Positions 38,421 to 46,461 of a stretch of DNA of 58,742 nt are shown here, piece by piece. Position numbers and translations under genes: made by a program. This DNA is from an uncultured Collinsella sp. (GTDB lineage: Bacteria; Actinomycetota; Coriobacteriia; Coriobacteriales; Coriobacteriaceae), in contig UQKV01000009.1 of assembly GCA_900541665.1 (NCBI GenBank), positions 1 to 58,742 of the forward strand. The letters run 5' to 3'. How positions within the stretch are numbered: the first letter of the stretch is position 1; every line of letters starts with the position of its first letter. Under the pieces are notes generated by a model. The model did no database searches. It had not been told where the DNA came from and worked only from the letters and a program-made list of their open reading frames with translations.

Positions 38421-41162
38421 TTACTCGTCTAGGAGATCCTCTGGCATGTCGTTGCCGTCGCCTAGATCGACAGGGGTTTCTTCGGGGGCAGAGCCGTCTT
38501 CTGTGGCTTCGCCTTCGGGCTTCTCCTTGGCGGCCGTCATGCGGGCTACGGCGCAGATGCGGTCGTTGTCGTCGACGGTCATCATCTTGACGCCCTGGGT
38601 GGCGCGGCCGGTCTGGCTGATCTCGTCGGTCTTGACGCGAATGACCGTCGCGCCCTCCGTCACGATGAACAGCTCGTGCTGCGGGCCCACCGTCTTCATG
38701 GCCGCGAGGTTGCCCTTACGCTCGGTCATTTGGATGGTGTAGACGCCCTGGCCGCCGCGATTCTGCTCCGGGTAGTCCGCGACCGGCGTGCGCTTGCCGT
38801 AGCCGCGCTCGGTGATGACGAACAGATCGCCGTTGCCGTTAGTGACTTCCATGCCCAGAACGCTCACGCCGTCCTTCATACCGATACCGCGAACGCCGCT
38901 GGTATCGCGGCCGGTGGCGCGCACCTGCTCCTCGGAGAACATGATCGCCTTGCCCGCGGTGGTGGCCAGGATAATCTTGTCGCCCTCGCGCACGCGGCGC
39001 ACGTTCAGCAGCGCGTCGTCGTCACGCAGGTTGATAGCGATCAGGCCGTCGCGACGGCTGCGGTCATATGCGCTCATCACGGTCTTCTTGACCATGCCGC
39101 TCTTGGTGGCAAACATCAGATACTCGTCGGCAGGGAACTCGCGGCAGCTGATGACGCTCGCGATCTTCTCGCCCTCCTCGAAGGGCAGCAGGTTGACGAT
39201 CGCGGTACCGCGCGCCTGGCGCGTACCCACCGGCAGCTCGTGCACCTTCAGGCGATAGACCTTGCCCTTGCTCGAGAAGAACAGCACGTACTCGTGCGTG
39301 GACGCGATGAACATCTCGTCGATGACGTCGTCCTCTTTGAGGTTGACGCCCGAGACGCCCTTGCCGCCGCGCTTCTGGGCGCGGTAGGCGGCCACCGGGA
39401 TGCGCTTGACATAGCCTGTGTGGGTGATGGTCACGACCATGTCCTCGTCGGCAATGAGGTCCTCGACGTCCAGGTCCTTCTCGACCTGGCTGATCTCGGT
39501 GCGGCGCTTATCGCCGAACTTCTTGGAGATCTCGCGCATCTCTTCCTTAATGACGCCCAGGATCTTCCCCTCGTGCGCCAGCAGGTCCTCGTAGTAGGCG
39601 ATGGCGCGGCGCAGGCCGTCCAGCTCTTCCTGAATCTTGTCGCGCTCCAGGCCGGTCAGGCGGCGCAGCTTCATCTCGAGGATGGCCGTGGTCTGCTCGG
39701 GCGTAAAGCCAAAGCGCTCGATCAGGCGGCTGCTGGCCTCGGAGTCGGTCTGCGAGGAACGGATGATGCTGATGACCTCGTCAATATGGTCGAGAGCCAT
39801 CAGGTAGCCCTCAAGGATATGCGCGCGGGCCTGGGCCTTCTTAAGGTCGAAGCGGGTGCGGCGGGTGACGACGTCGACCTGGTGGTCGATGTAGTGCTGC
39901 AGCATCTCGCGCAGGCTCAGGCATTTGGGAACGCCGTTGACAAGCGCCAGGTTGTTGGCGCCAAAGGTCGTCTGCAGCGAGGTGTACTTGTACAGGTTGT
40001 TGAGCACGACCTGCGGGATGACGCCCTTCTTGAGTTCGATGACCAGACGGATACCCTTCTGGTTGGACTCATCGCGCATATCCGAGATGCCCTCGATGCG
40101 CTTGTCGTTGACGAGCTGGGCGATCTTCTCCTGCAGGGTGCCCTTGTTGACCATGTAGGGAATCTCGGTAAAGACCAGGCGGCTGCGGCCGGTCTTGGTG
40201 GACTCCACATGCGCCTTGGCACGCACGGTAATGGAGCCGCGGCCGGTCTCGTAGCTCTGCTTAATGCCGGCGCTGCCCATGATGATGGCGCCGGTGGGGA
40301 AGTCCGGACCGGGCATGATCTGCATGAGTTCGTCGACGGTGGCGTCGGGGTTGTCGATCAGGTAGCAGGTGGCCTCAATCGCCTCGGTGAGGTTGTGCGG
40401 GGCGATGTTGGTGGCCATGCCGACGGCGATGCCCTGGCTGCCGTTGACCAGCAGGTTGGGGAAGCGCGCGGGCAGCGCTTGAGGCTCGGCGAGCGATTCG
40501 TCGTAGTTGGGCTGCCAGTCGACGGTATCCTTCTGCAGGTCACGCAGCAGCTCCATGGCGGGCTTTGCCAGGCGGCTCTCGGTGTAACGCATGGCCGCCG
40601 CGCCGTCGCCGTCGATGTTGCCGAAGTTGCCGTGGCCGTCGATGAGCGGCGTGCGCATGGAGAACCACTGCGCCAGGCGAACCATGGCCTCGTAGACCGC
40701 GGAGTCACCGTGCGGATGGTACTTACCGATAACTTCGCCGACCGTCCAAGCGGACTTCTTGTGCGGACGGTTGGGGTAGATGCCGCTCTCGTTCATCGCG
40801 TACAGGATGCGGCGGTGCACCGGCTTTAAGCCGTCGCGCACGTCCGGCAGGGCGCGCGCCGTAATGACCGACATCGAATACTCGATAAATGACTGCTTCA
40901 TCTCGCGGCCAAACTCCGAAATCTGGAGCTGGCCGCCGTTGATATCCTCGCCGGCCGAGGCGCCACGATCGACTTCGCCAAAGCTCTCCTCGAGCTCACC
41001 GTCGTCGTCCTCTTCCTCGTCATCATCGGCATCGGGGTTATAGGCGTCAGGATCGCCGTCCTCGCCCTGCTCAGCACGGGCAAGCAGGCGCTTCAGATCG
41101 TCGGGCATGCCGGCATCGCCGGCCTCGCCCATACCCTCGTTATTGTTGGTATCGTCTGCCAC
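38421..41162 (-). CDS. gyrA: DNA gyrase subunit A
   Basis: A 913-residue protein. The core starts at about residue 80 (REMKQSFIEYSMSVITARAL, PDVRDGLKPVHRRILYAMNE). KYHPHGDSAVYEAMVRLAQW is the quinolone-resistance region with the Ser and acidic residue of the sensitive form. AAAMRYTESRLA carries the catalytic Tyr. The C-terminal beta-pinwheel has the GyrA box AQKRGGKG. The first 80 residues are a strongly acidic extension (DADDDEEEDDDGELEE) that most GyrA proteins lack. Downstream of gyrB with a 155-base spacer. Confidence 0.98.
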   Translation of the reverse strand: MADDTNNNEGMGEAGDAGMPDDLKRLLARAEQGEDGDPDAYNPDADDDEEEDDDGELEESFGEVDRGASAGEDINGGQLQISEFGREMKQSFIEYSMSVITARALPDVRDGLKPVHRRILYAMNESGIYPNRPHKKSAWTVGEVIGKYHPHGDSAVYEAMVRLAQWFSMRTPLIDGHGNFGNIDGDGAAAMRYTESRLAKPAMELLRDLQKDTVDWQPNYDESLAEPQALPARFPNLLVNGSQGIAVGMATNIAPHNLTEAIEATCYLIDNPDATVDELMQIMPGPDFPTGAIIMGSAGIKQSYETGRGSITVRAKAHVESTKTGRSRLVFTEIPYMVNKGTLQEKIAQLVNDKRIEGISDMRDESNQKGIRLVIELKKGVIPQVVLNNLYKYTSLQTTFGANNLALVNGVPKCLSLREMLQHYIDHQVDVVTRRTRFDLKKAQARAHILEGYLMALDHIDEVISIIRSSQTDSEASSRLIERFGFTPEQTTAILEMKLRRLTGLERDKIQEELDGLRRAIAYYEDLLAHEGKILGVIKEEMREISKKFGDKRRTEISQVEKDLDVEDLIADEDMVVTITHTGYVKRIPVAAYRAQKRGGKGVSGVNLKEDDVIDEMFIASTHEYVLFFSSKGKVYRLKVHELPVGTRQARGTAIVNLLPFEEGEKIASVISCREFPADEYLMFATKSGMVKKTVMSAYDRSRRDGLIAINLRDDDALLNVRRVREGDKIILATTAGKAIMFSEEQVRATGRDTSGVRGIGMKDGVSVLGMEVTNGNGDLFVITERGYGKRTPVADYPEQNRGGQGVYTIQMTERKGNLAAMKTVGPQHELFIVTEGATVIRVKTDEISQTGRATQGVKMMTVDDNDRICAVARMTAAKEKPEGEATEDGSAPEETPVDLGDGNDMPEDLLDE

Positions 41163-41210
41163 GTTACCTCCTCATGGTTTGCGTGGTCCATTAGTTCCCT
41201 GCCACGGAGA

Positions 41211-41311
41211 CGGCTTTTCCAGGTGCCGCAGATTCGCTCGAAAGAGGAGGGAAGCGTACTTGGGTACGCGACCGACGATTGAGGGCGAAGGTGCGGTGGC
41301 TGGGAAAGCCG
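41211..41311. repeat. 101-bp imperfect palindrome in the gyrB-gyrA spacer
   Basis: Outer arms CGGCTTTTCCAGGTGCCGCA (41211-41230) and TGCGGTGGCTGGGAAAGCCG (41292-41311) pair at 16 of 20 positions. The exact centre (about 41261) is a perfect 6-bp hairpin GCGTAC/GTACGC with loop TTGG. Either a palindromic repeat element or an RNA structure in the gyrBA message. Confidence 0.7.
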
Positions 41312-41317
41312 AACAGG

Positions 41318-43348
41318 TTAGGCGTCTAAGAAGCGTGCATCATGCGCATGCTTCTCGATGTACTCGCGGCGATAGCCGACCTCGGAACCCATCAGCTCGC
41401 GCACGGCGCGGTCCGCCACCACGGCGTCCTCGATCGACACGCGCTGCAGGATGCGGGTCTTGGGATCCATCGTCGTCGAGGCAAGCTGCTTGGGGTCCAT
41501 CTCGCCCAGGCCCTTGTAGCGCTGGACGGTATAGCCCTTGCGCTTCTTGGTGATCTTGCCATCCTTGGCCTTGCCGTCTTCGTCGTTATCGTCGGGGTTC
41601 AGGCCCAGACTCTGGATGGTGTCGCGCAGGATCTCGTCTTCGGGCTGGCGGCCGTTGGGATACACGTAGTGGATCTTGTTGCGCACCTTAATGCCAAAGA
41701 TGGGCGGGCAGGCAACATAGACGTAGCCGGCATCGATCAGCGGACGCATGTACTTGTAGAAGAACGTCAGCAGCAGGATGCGGATATGCGCACCGTCGAC
41801 GTCTGCATCGGTCATGATGATGATCTTGTGGTAGCGCGCCTTGCTGATATCGAAGTCGCCGCCGTCGCCGGCACTCGTCGTGACGCCGCAGCCGATCGCG
41901 GTAATCAGCGACTGGATGGTATCACTCGAGAACGCGCGATGGTCACCAACGCGTTCGACGTTCAAAATCTTGCCGCGCAGGGGCAGAATCGCCTGGATGT
42001 CTCGGCGACGGCCGTCCTTGGCCGAACCGCCTGCCGAGTCGCCCTCTACGATGAAAAGCTCGGTCAGCTCGGCATCGCGCACCGAGCAGTCAGCGAGCTT
42101 ACCGGGCAGGGACGCCGTCTCGAGCAGGCTCTTGCGACGGGTCGCCTCGCGCGCCTTGCGGGCAGCGTTTCGCGCCTTGCAGGCCTGTTGCGCCTTCTTG
42201 ACGATCTCGCGAGCGGGCTTGGGATGCTCCTCCAAGTAATCGGCGAGTCCGTCGGTCACGATCTTGAGCGTGAGCGCGCGCATATAGGAGCTACCGAGCT
42301 TGGCCTTGGTCTGGCCCTCAAACTGCGGATCGGGCAGCTTGACCGAGATAACGGCCGAAAGGCCCTCGCGCACATCGTCGCCGGTCAGGTTGGCGTCTTT
42401 TTCCTTGAGCAGGTTCTGCTTGCGCGCGTAGTCGTTGATCACGCGGGTGAGCGCGGTGCGGAAGCCCTCAAGGTGCATGCCGCCCTCGGGAGTGTAGATG
42501 TCGTTGGCAAACGACATGACGTTCTCGCCGTAGCCGCTATTCCACTGCAGGGAAACCTCGACCTCGCCCATCTTGGCCACGGGAGCGTCCGGGTCCGATT
42601 TGCCCTCGATGTAGATGGGCTCCTTAAAGGCCTCAGGGACGTCCTTGCCCTCGTTGAGGAACTTGACGAAGTCGATGATGCCGCCCTCGTAGCAAAAATC
42701 CTCCACGTGGGGAGTCGCCTCGCGCTCGTCGGTCAGCACGATCTTGAGGTTCTTATTGAGGAACGCCGTCTCCTGCAGACGGTTGTGCAGCGTATCGAAA
42801 TCGTAGATGCAGGTCTCGAAGATCTCGTCGTCGGGCCAGAAGGTGACGGTGGTGCCCGTCGAATCCGAGGTGCCCACGACCTCCATCTTCTTGACGGTCT
42901 TGCCGCGCGAGAACTCCATCTCGTAGGTGTTGCCATCGCGACGAACCTGAACGACCACGCGCTTGGACAGTGCGTTGACGACGGAGATGCCCACGCCGTG
43001 CAGGCCGCCCGAGACCTTATAGGCCGAGTTATCGAACTTACCGCCGGCGTGCAAGATCGTCATAACGACCTCGAGCGTCGGGATCTTTTTAACAGGGTGC
43101 TCGTCGACGGGGATGCCGCGCCCGTTGTCGACGACCGTGATGGAGTTGTCGGCGTGGACCGTCACCTGGATCTCGGTGCAGAAACCGGCCATGGCCTCGT
43201 CGACGGAGTTGTCAACAATCTCCCACACCAGGTGATGCAGACCGCTGGCGCTCGTCGAGCCGATATACATGCCCGGGCGCTTACGAACGGCCTCGAGACC
43301 TTCGAGGATCTTAATCTCGCCGCCATCGTAATCGTTTTCGTTTGCCAC
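41318..43348 (-). CDS. gyrB: DNA gyrase subunit B
   Basis: A 676-residue ATPase subunit. VRKRPGMYIGSTSASGLHHL and EIVDNSVDEAMAGFCTEIQV form the GHKL N-box, ITVVDNGRGIPVDEHP motif G1, GGLHGVGISVVNALSKRV G2. LTELFIVEGDSAGGSAKDGR and the TOPRIM DADVDGAHIRILLLTFFYKY complete the catalytic metal site with GyrA. GTG at 43348 with AAGGAGGAC upstream is preferred over a TTG six codons earlier that would put the ribosome site inside the gene. Confidence 0.97.
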   Translation of the reverse strand: MANENDYDGGEIKILEGLEAVRKRPGMYIGSTSASGLHHLVWEIVDNSVDEAMAGFCTEIQVTVHADNSITVVDNGRGIPVDEHPVKKIPTLEVVMTILHAGGKFDNSAYKVSGGLHGVGISVVNALSKRVVVQVRRDGNTYEMEFSRGKTVKKMEVVGTSDSTGTTVTFWPDDEIFETCIYDFDTLHNRLQETAFLNKNLKIVLTDEREATPHVEDFCYEGGIIDFVKFLNEGKDVPEAFKEPIYIEGKSDPDAPVAKMGEVEVSLQWNSGYGENVMSFANDIYTPEGGMHLEGFRTALTRVINDYARKQNLLKEKDANLTGDDVREGLSAVISVKLPDPQFEGQTKAKLGSSYMRALTLKIVTDGLADYLEEHPKPAREIVKKAQQACKARNAARKAREATRRKSLLETASLPGKLADCSVRDAELTELFIVEGDSAGGSAKDGRRRDIQAILPLRGKILNVERVGDHRAFSSDTIQSLITAIGCGVTTSAGDGGDFDISKARYHKIIIMTDADVDGAHIRILLLTFFYKYMRPLIDAGYVYVACPPIFGIKVRNKIHYVYPNGRQPEDEILRDTIQSLGLNPDDNDEDGKAKDGKITKKRKGYTVQRYKGLGEMDPKQLASTTMDPKTRILQRVSIEDAVVADRAVRELMGSEVGYRREYIEKHAHDARFLDA

Positions 43349-43397
43349 ACGTCCTCCTTCAGTCAAGAAAATGTGTACAGCCTTACTAGTTTATCGT

Positions 43398-43424
43398 AAA
43401 AAAATACCCTCGGGAACGAGGGCA
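43398..43424 (-). terminator. rho-independent terminator after dciA-like gene
   Basis: On the minus strand GCCCTCG, loop TTCC, CGAGGGT followed by seven T. Lies between the DUF721 gene and gyrB, so gyrB needs its own promoter or readthrough. Confidence 0.85.
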
Positions 43425-43453
43425 TTTGGCTCTACAAGGCCACCAGATGCGAT

Positions 43454-44017
43454 TTAAGGCTCTTTTTTGCTTTCTACGCCCTTGGCCCACTCGGCACTGG
43501 CTCTCATGGCATTCTCGAGGGCCTCGCGCAGTTTTTGGTCTTCGATGGGCGCCACTTGGCGCTCGATCTCGGTACGCTCGGCCTCACTTAGGTCGGCGTG
43601 CGGGGCCGGCGGTCGCTCGGTCGTCGCCGGGCGCAGGCGCTCCTTGGCGGCGGGCGGCGTGTGACCGGGCGCGGTGGTTTTGAACACCAGGCCGTCCGCA
43701 TGCGCACCGGCGCGCTCCATGCGCGCGCGGATGATCTCGCGCAACAGCGTCATTTCCTGCGTCCACGAGGGCGAGTCGAGATACACCAGCAGCTCATTGG
43801 ACTCGGGCAGGTAGCGCAGTCCCGTCACATGCCGTCCCTCGCGCGTGCCCGAGCACACCGCGTTCCATGCGCGATAGACCGCGCGCGACTCCTCGGCGGC
43901 CTCCATCTGCGCACGGCGCTCGGGGGTCGCGGACGCCAGGATGCGCTGGCGCTCTGCGTTCAAAAACCCGCTGAAGGCGACCGTCTCGCTCTCGCGCTCG
44001 TAATTAGCACGTCTCAC
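43454..44017 (-). CDS. DUF721/DciA-like protein
   Basis: A 187-residue protein. The central stretch AVYRAWNAVCSGTREGRHVTGLR, written as GTREGRHVTGLRYLPESNEL plus LVYLDSPSWTQEMTLLREII and ARMERAGAHADGLVFKT, is the KH-like DciA domain (DUF721) found next to recF and gyrB in actinobacteria. DciA is the ancestral loader or regulator of DnaB helicase. No dnaC-type host loader is in this region. A charged C-terminal tail (LSEAERTEIERQVAPIEDQK) follows. GTG 44017 overlaps the end of recF by 14 bases. Confidence 0.85.
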   Translation of the reverse strand: MRRANYERESETVAFSGFLNAERQRILASATPERRAQMEAAEESRAVYRAWNAVCSGTREGRHVTGLRYLPESNELLVYLDSPSWTQEMTLLREIIRARMERAGAHADGLVFKTTAPGHTPPAAKERLRPATTERPPAPHADLSEAERTEIERQVAPIEDQKLREALENAMRASAEWAKGVESKKEP

Positions 44018-45110
44018 CCATGCTCACCACCTTGGCTCGATCAAGCAGGTCATCGGTAAAATACCCCAGGTTGGTCGTGGTTATGACCGTCTGGATATCA
44101 TCGCCGATCAACCGCAGAAAAGCACCGCGGCGCTCGCCGTCGAGTTCGCTCATCACGTCGTCCAAAAGCAGCAGCGGGGCGGTGCCCAGGACATCGCGAG
44201 CCACGGCCACCTCCGCCACCTTCCAGGCCAGAACCAACGTTCGCTGCTGACCTTGGCTGGCAAATGAGCGGGCGGAGCGCCCCGCCACGGCAAACTCAAT
44301 CTCATCGCGATGCGGTCCCACCAACGTCACGCCGCGGCGAATTTCCTCGTCGGCGTGCTCATCAAGGGCAGCCAGCATGCGCTCGTACGCCCAGCCCTTC
44401 AGTTCTTCGCGATCCTCGACCTGGGGCAAATCCCCCAGCGTGGACGTATAGGTCACGTTGGCAGCCTCACCGGATGCCACTTGCCCGTAGGCAGTGTGCA
44501 CATGGCCCGCCAGCCGGTCGAGCAGGGCCAACCGGTGCACGAGCAGGGCCGAGCCCGCGCGGGCAATCGAATCGTTCCACGCGCCGAGCATCTCGCGGCA
44601 GCACCAGGTCTCCTTGAGCAAGGCGTTACGCTGGGTCACGCAGCGCCCATAGGTGCTCGCAAGATCGGCATAGCGTGCGCTCAGTTGCATGCCAAAGTCA
44701 TCGAGGGCGGCGCGGCGCACACTGGCGCCTCGCTTAACCATGTCCAGATGGTCGGGGCAAAACAGCACGCTCGGCAGAACCCCGCGCACACCGGCGGCAG
44801 AGCATCTCTTGCCGTTGCGGCTAAACGAGCGCTTACCGTCCTCCGCGCTCAATCCCATATCAAGCACGCGGCCGTCGCCCTCGAGCCTCAGCTCTACCTT
44901 GCACGAGCCCACGCCGTCATGGACGAGCTCGGCTGCGGTCGGATGCCTAAACGAGGCGCCGCTCGTCAGCAGCTGCAGCGCCTCTATGAGATTGGTCTTT
45001 CCCGCCGCGTTGGGTCCCGCAAGTATCGTCACGCCCTCGTCCAGGGCAAGGCGATAGCTATCGAAGCTGCGGTAGTGCGCGACGGAAAGATCGCGGGCGA
45101 ACATGGTCAT
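44004..45110 (-). CDS. recF: DNA replication and repair protein RecF
   Basis: A 368-residue SMC-like ATPase that loads RecA at gaps. ITILAGPNAAGKTNLIEALQ-type Walker A (VTILAGPNAAGKTNLIEALQ) at residues 28-47, signature ASQGQQRTLVLAWKVAEVAV and Walker B PLLLLDDVMSELDGERRGAF. Ends TTTNLGYFTDDLLDRAKVVS. Start at ATG 45110 or the in-frame ATG two codons later; no strong ribosome site, consistent with coupling to dnaN nine bases upstream. Confidence 0.97.
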   Translation of the reverse strand: MTMFARDLSVAHYRSFDSYRLALDEGVTILAGPNAAGKTNLIEALQLLTSGASFRHPTAAELVHDGVGSCKVELRLEGDGRVLDMGLSAEDGKRSFSRNGKRCSAAGVRGVLPSVLFCPDHLDMVKRGASVRRAALDDFGMQLSARYADLASTYGRCVTQRNALLKETWCCREMLGAWNDSIARAGSALLVHRLALLDRLAGHVHTAYGQVASGEAANVTYTSTLGDLPQVEDREELKGWAYERMLAALDEHADEEIRRGVTLVGPHRDEIEFAVAGRSARSFASQGQQRTLVLAWKVAEVAVARDVLGTAPLLLLDDVMSELDGERRGAFLRLIGDDIQTVITTTNLGYFTDDLLDRAKVVSMGETC

Positions 45111-45119
45111 GGCGCAGCG

Positions 45120-46223
45120 CTAGATGCGGACCGGCATGACCAGGTACAGGTAGTTGATCTTGTCGTAGGACTTGAAGATGCCCGCCTGCGAGTAGCTCTT
45201 GAGCTCCAGCGTGATCTCCTTCTCCTTGGACAGGGCGTTGAGGCAGCCGAAGATGTAGTGGTAGTTGAAGGCGATGGTGCCCGACTCGCCCTCGGCCTCG
45301 ACATCGATCGTCTCCTGTGCAAGGTCCTGGTCATTGGAAATGGAGGACAGGCCCATCTGCCCGTTCTCGACATCGATCTCGAACTTGACGGCGGGGTTGG
45401 CGCTCGCGATAACGGCCACGCGCTTGAGGGCGGCGTTAAAGGCGGCGACGTCGATCTTGACGCTCGTCACGCACGAATCGGGGATGAGCTGCTTGTAGTT
45501 GGGGTACACGCCCTCGATGCGGCGCGACACGTAGGTGGTGTTGCCGGCCTCGAAGACGACCTGGGTGTCGGTAGCCCCGATCATGATGGTCGCCTGGCTG
45601 GCCATGATGTTCAGCGCGTCGTTAAAGGCGTCAGCCGGAACGTTGAGCTCAAAGGAACCCTCGAGGGTCGAGGTCTCGACCTGCGTATCGCACACGGCCA
45701 AGCGGAAGGAATCGGTCGCCACCAGGCGCACGGTGTTGTTCTCGACCTTCATGTGCACGCCGCCCAGGATGGGGCGAGCCTTGTCGGTCGAGGTGACGCG
45801 CCACACGCGGCCGACCATCTCGGACAAGATATCGGTCGGCAGCTCCACGGCACTCTCGATGGCATAGGCCGGAAACTCGGGGAAGTCATTGGCATCGAGC
45901 GTGTTCAGGCGGAAAGAGCTCTTCTCGCAACCAATCAGCACCTGGCGCTCGGACAGCTCAAAGGTGACCGGGGCATCGGGGAGGGTCTTGGTGATATTGG
46001 AGAGCATCTTACAGGGGATAACCATCTCGCCCTCTTCTTCGACATGCGCCGCGATGCGATGACGGATCGAGATGGTGTAGTTAGAGGTCTGGAATTCCAA
46101 GATGCCGTCTTGGGCCTTAACGAGCACGCCCGACAGAATGGGGAGGGTGGATGCCGAGGCGACACCCTTCATAACGACGCCGATGGCTTGTGTAAGCGAG
46201 CTCTGGCTGACGGTGAACTTCAT
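45120..46223 (-). CDS. dnaN: DNA polymerase III beta sliding clamp
   Basis: A 367-residue clamp: MKFTVSQSSLTQAIGVVMKG at the start, RPILGGVHMKVENNTVRLVA and TDSFRLAVCDT in the middle domain, and the C-terminal KINYLYLVMPVRI matching the conserved MPMR-type end. It rings DNA and tethers the polymerase. AAAGGTATTAAAAG precedes ATG 46223. Second gene of the dnaA-dnaN-recF order. Confidence 0.98.
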   Translation of the reverse strand: MKFTVSQSSLTQAIGVVMKGVASASTLPILSGVLVKAQDGILEFQTSNYTISIRHRIAAHVEEEGEMVIPCKMLSNITKTLPDAPVTFELSERQVLIGCEKSSFRLNTLDANDFPEFPAYAIESAVELPTDILSEMVGRVWRVTSTDKARPILGGVHMKVENNTVRLVATDSFRLAVCDTQVETSTLEGSFELNVPADAFNDALNIMASQATIMIGATDTQVVFEAGNTTYVSRRIEGVYPNYKQLIPDSCVTSVKIDVAAFNAALKRVAVIASANPAVKFEIDVENGQMGLSSISNDQDLAQETIDVEAEGESGTIAFNYHYIFGCLNALSKEKEITLELKSYSQAGIFKSYDKINYLYLVMPVRI

Positions 46224-46461
46224 CTTTTAATACCTTTCTATAGATATAAATATCTTAATAATAGTAATAGCACTGACGAAACTGTTGATTACTCCCAAAG
46301 ACGCAGGTCAGACCCAGAAAGAGAATCGACAGCAACCTGTGTGCAACAGGGGTGGTTTTCCACGTTCAAAACCTGCGCAAAACTTTTCATCACCGCGGGT
46401 TGGGTTTTAGACACCTTATGCCCGTGGTTTCGACAAGTTTTCAACAGGTGTCTCTATTTCC
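46224..46461. promoter_or_regulatory. dnaA-dnaN intergenic region with DnaA-box-like words
   Basis: 238 bases. Contains TTTTCAACA (46438-46446), TTTTCCACG (46356-46364) and TTTTCATCA (46384-46392), each differing from the consensus TTATCCACA at two or three positions, and an AT-rich start. The word ACCTGTTGAAAACT (as the reverse of 46435-46448) also occurs twice in the candidate oriC. Could be a DnaA titration or secondary origin cluster, and must contain dnaN's promoter. Confidence 0.6.

Noticed and set aside
43349..43366. TTG start six codons upstream for gyrB
   Set aside because: It would bury the strong AAGGAGGAC site inside the gene; the GTG at 43348 is better placed.
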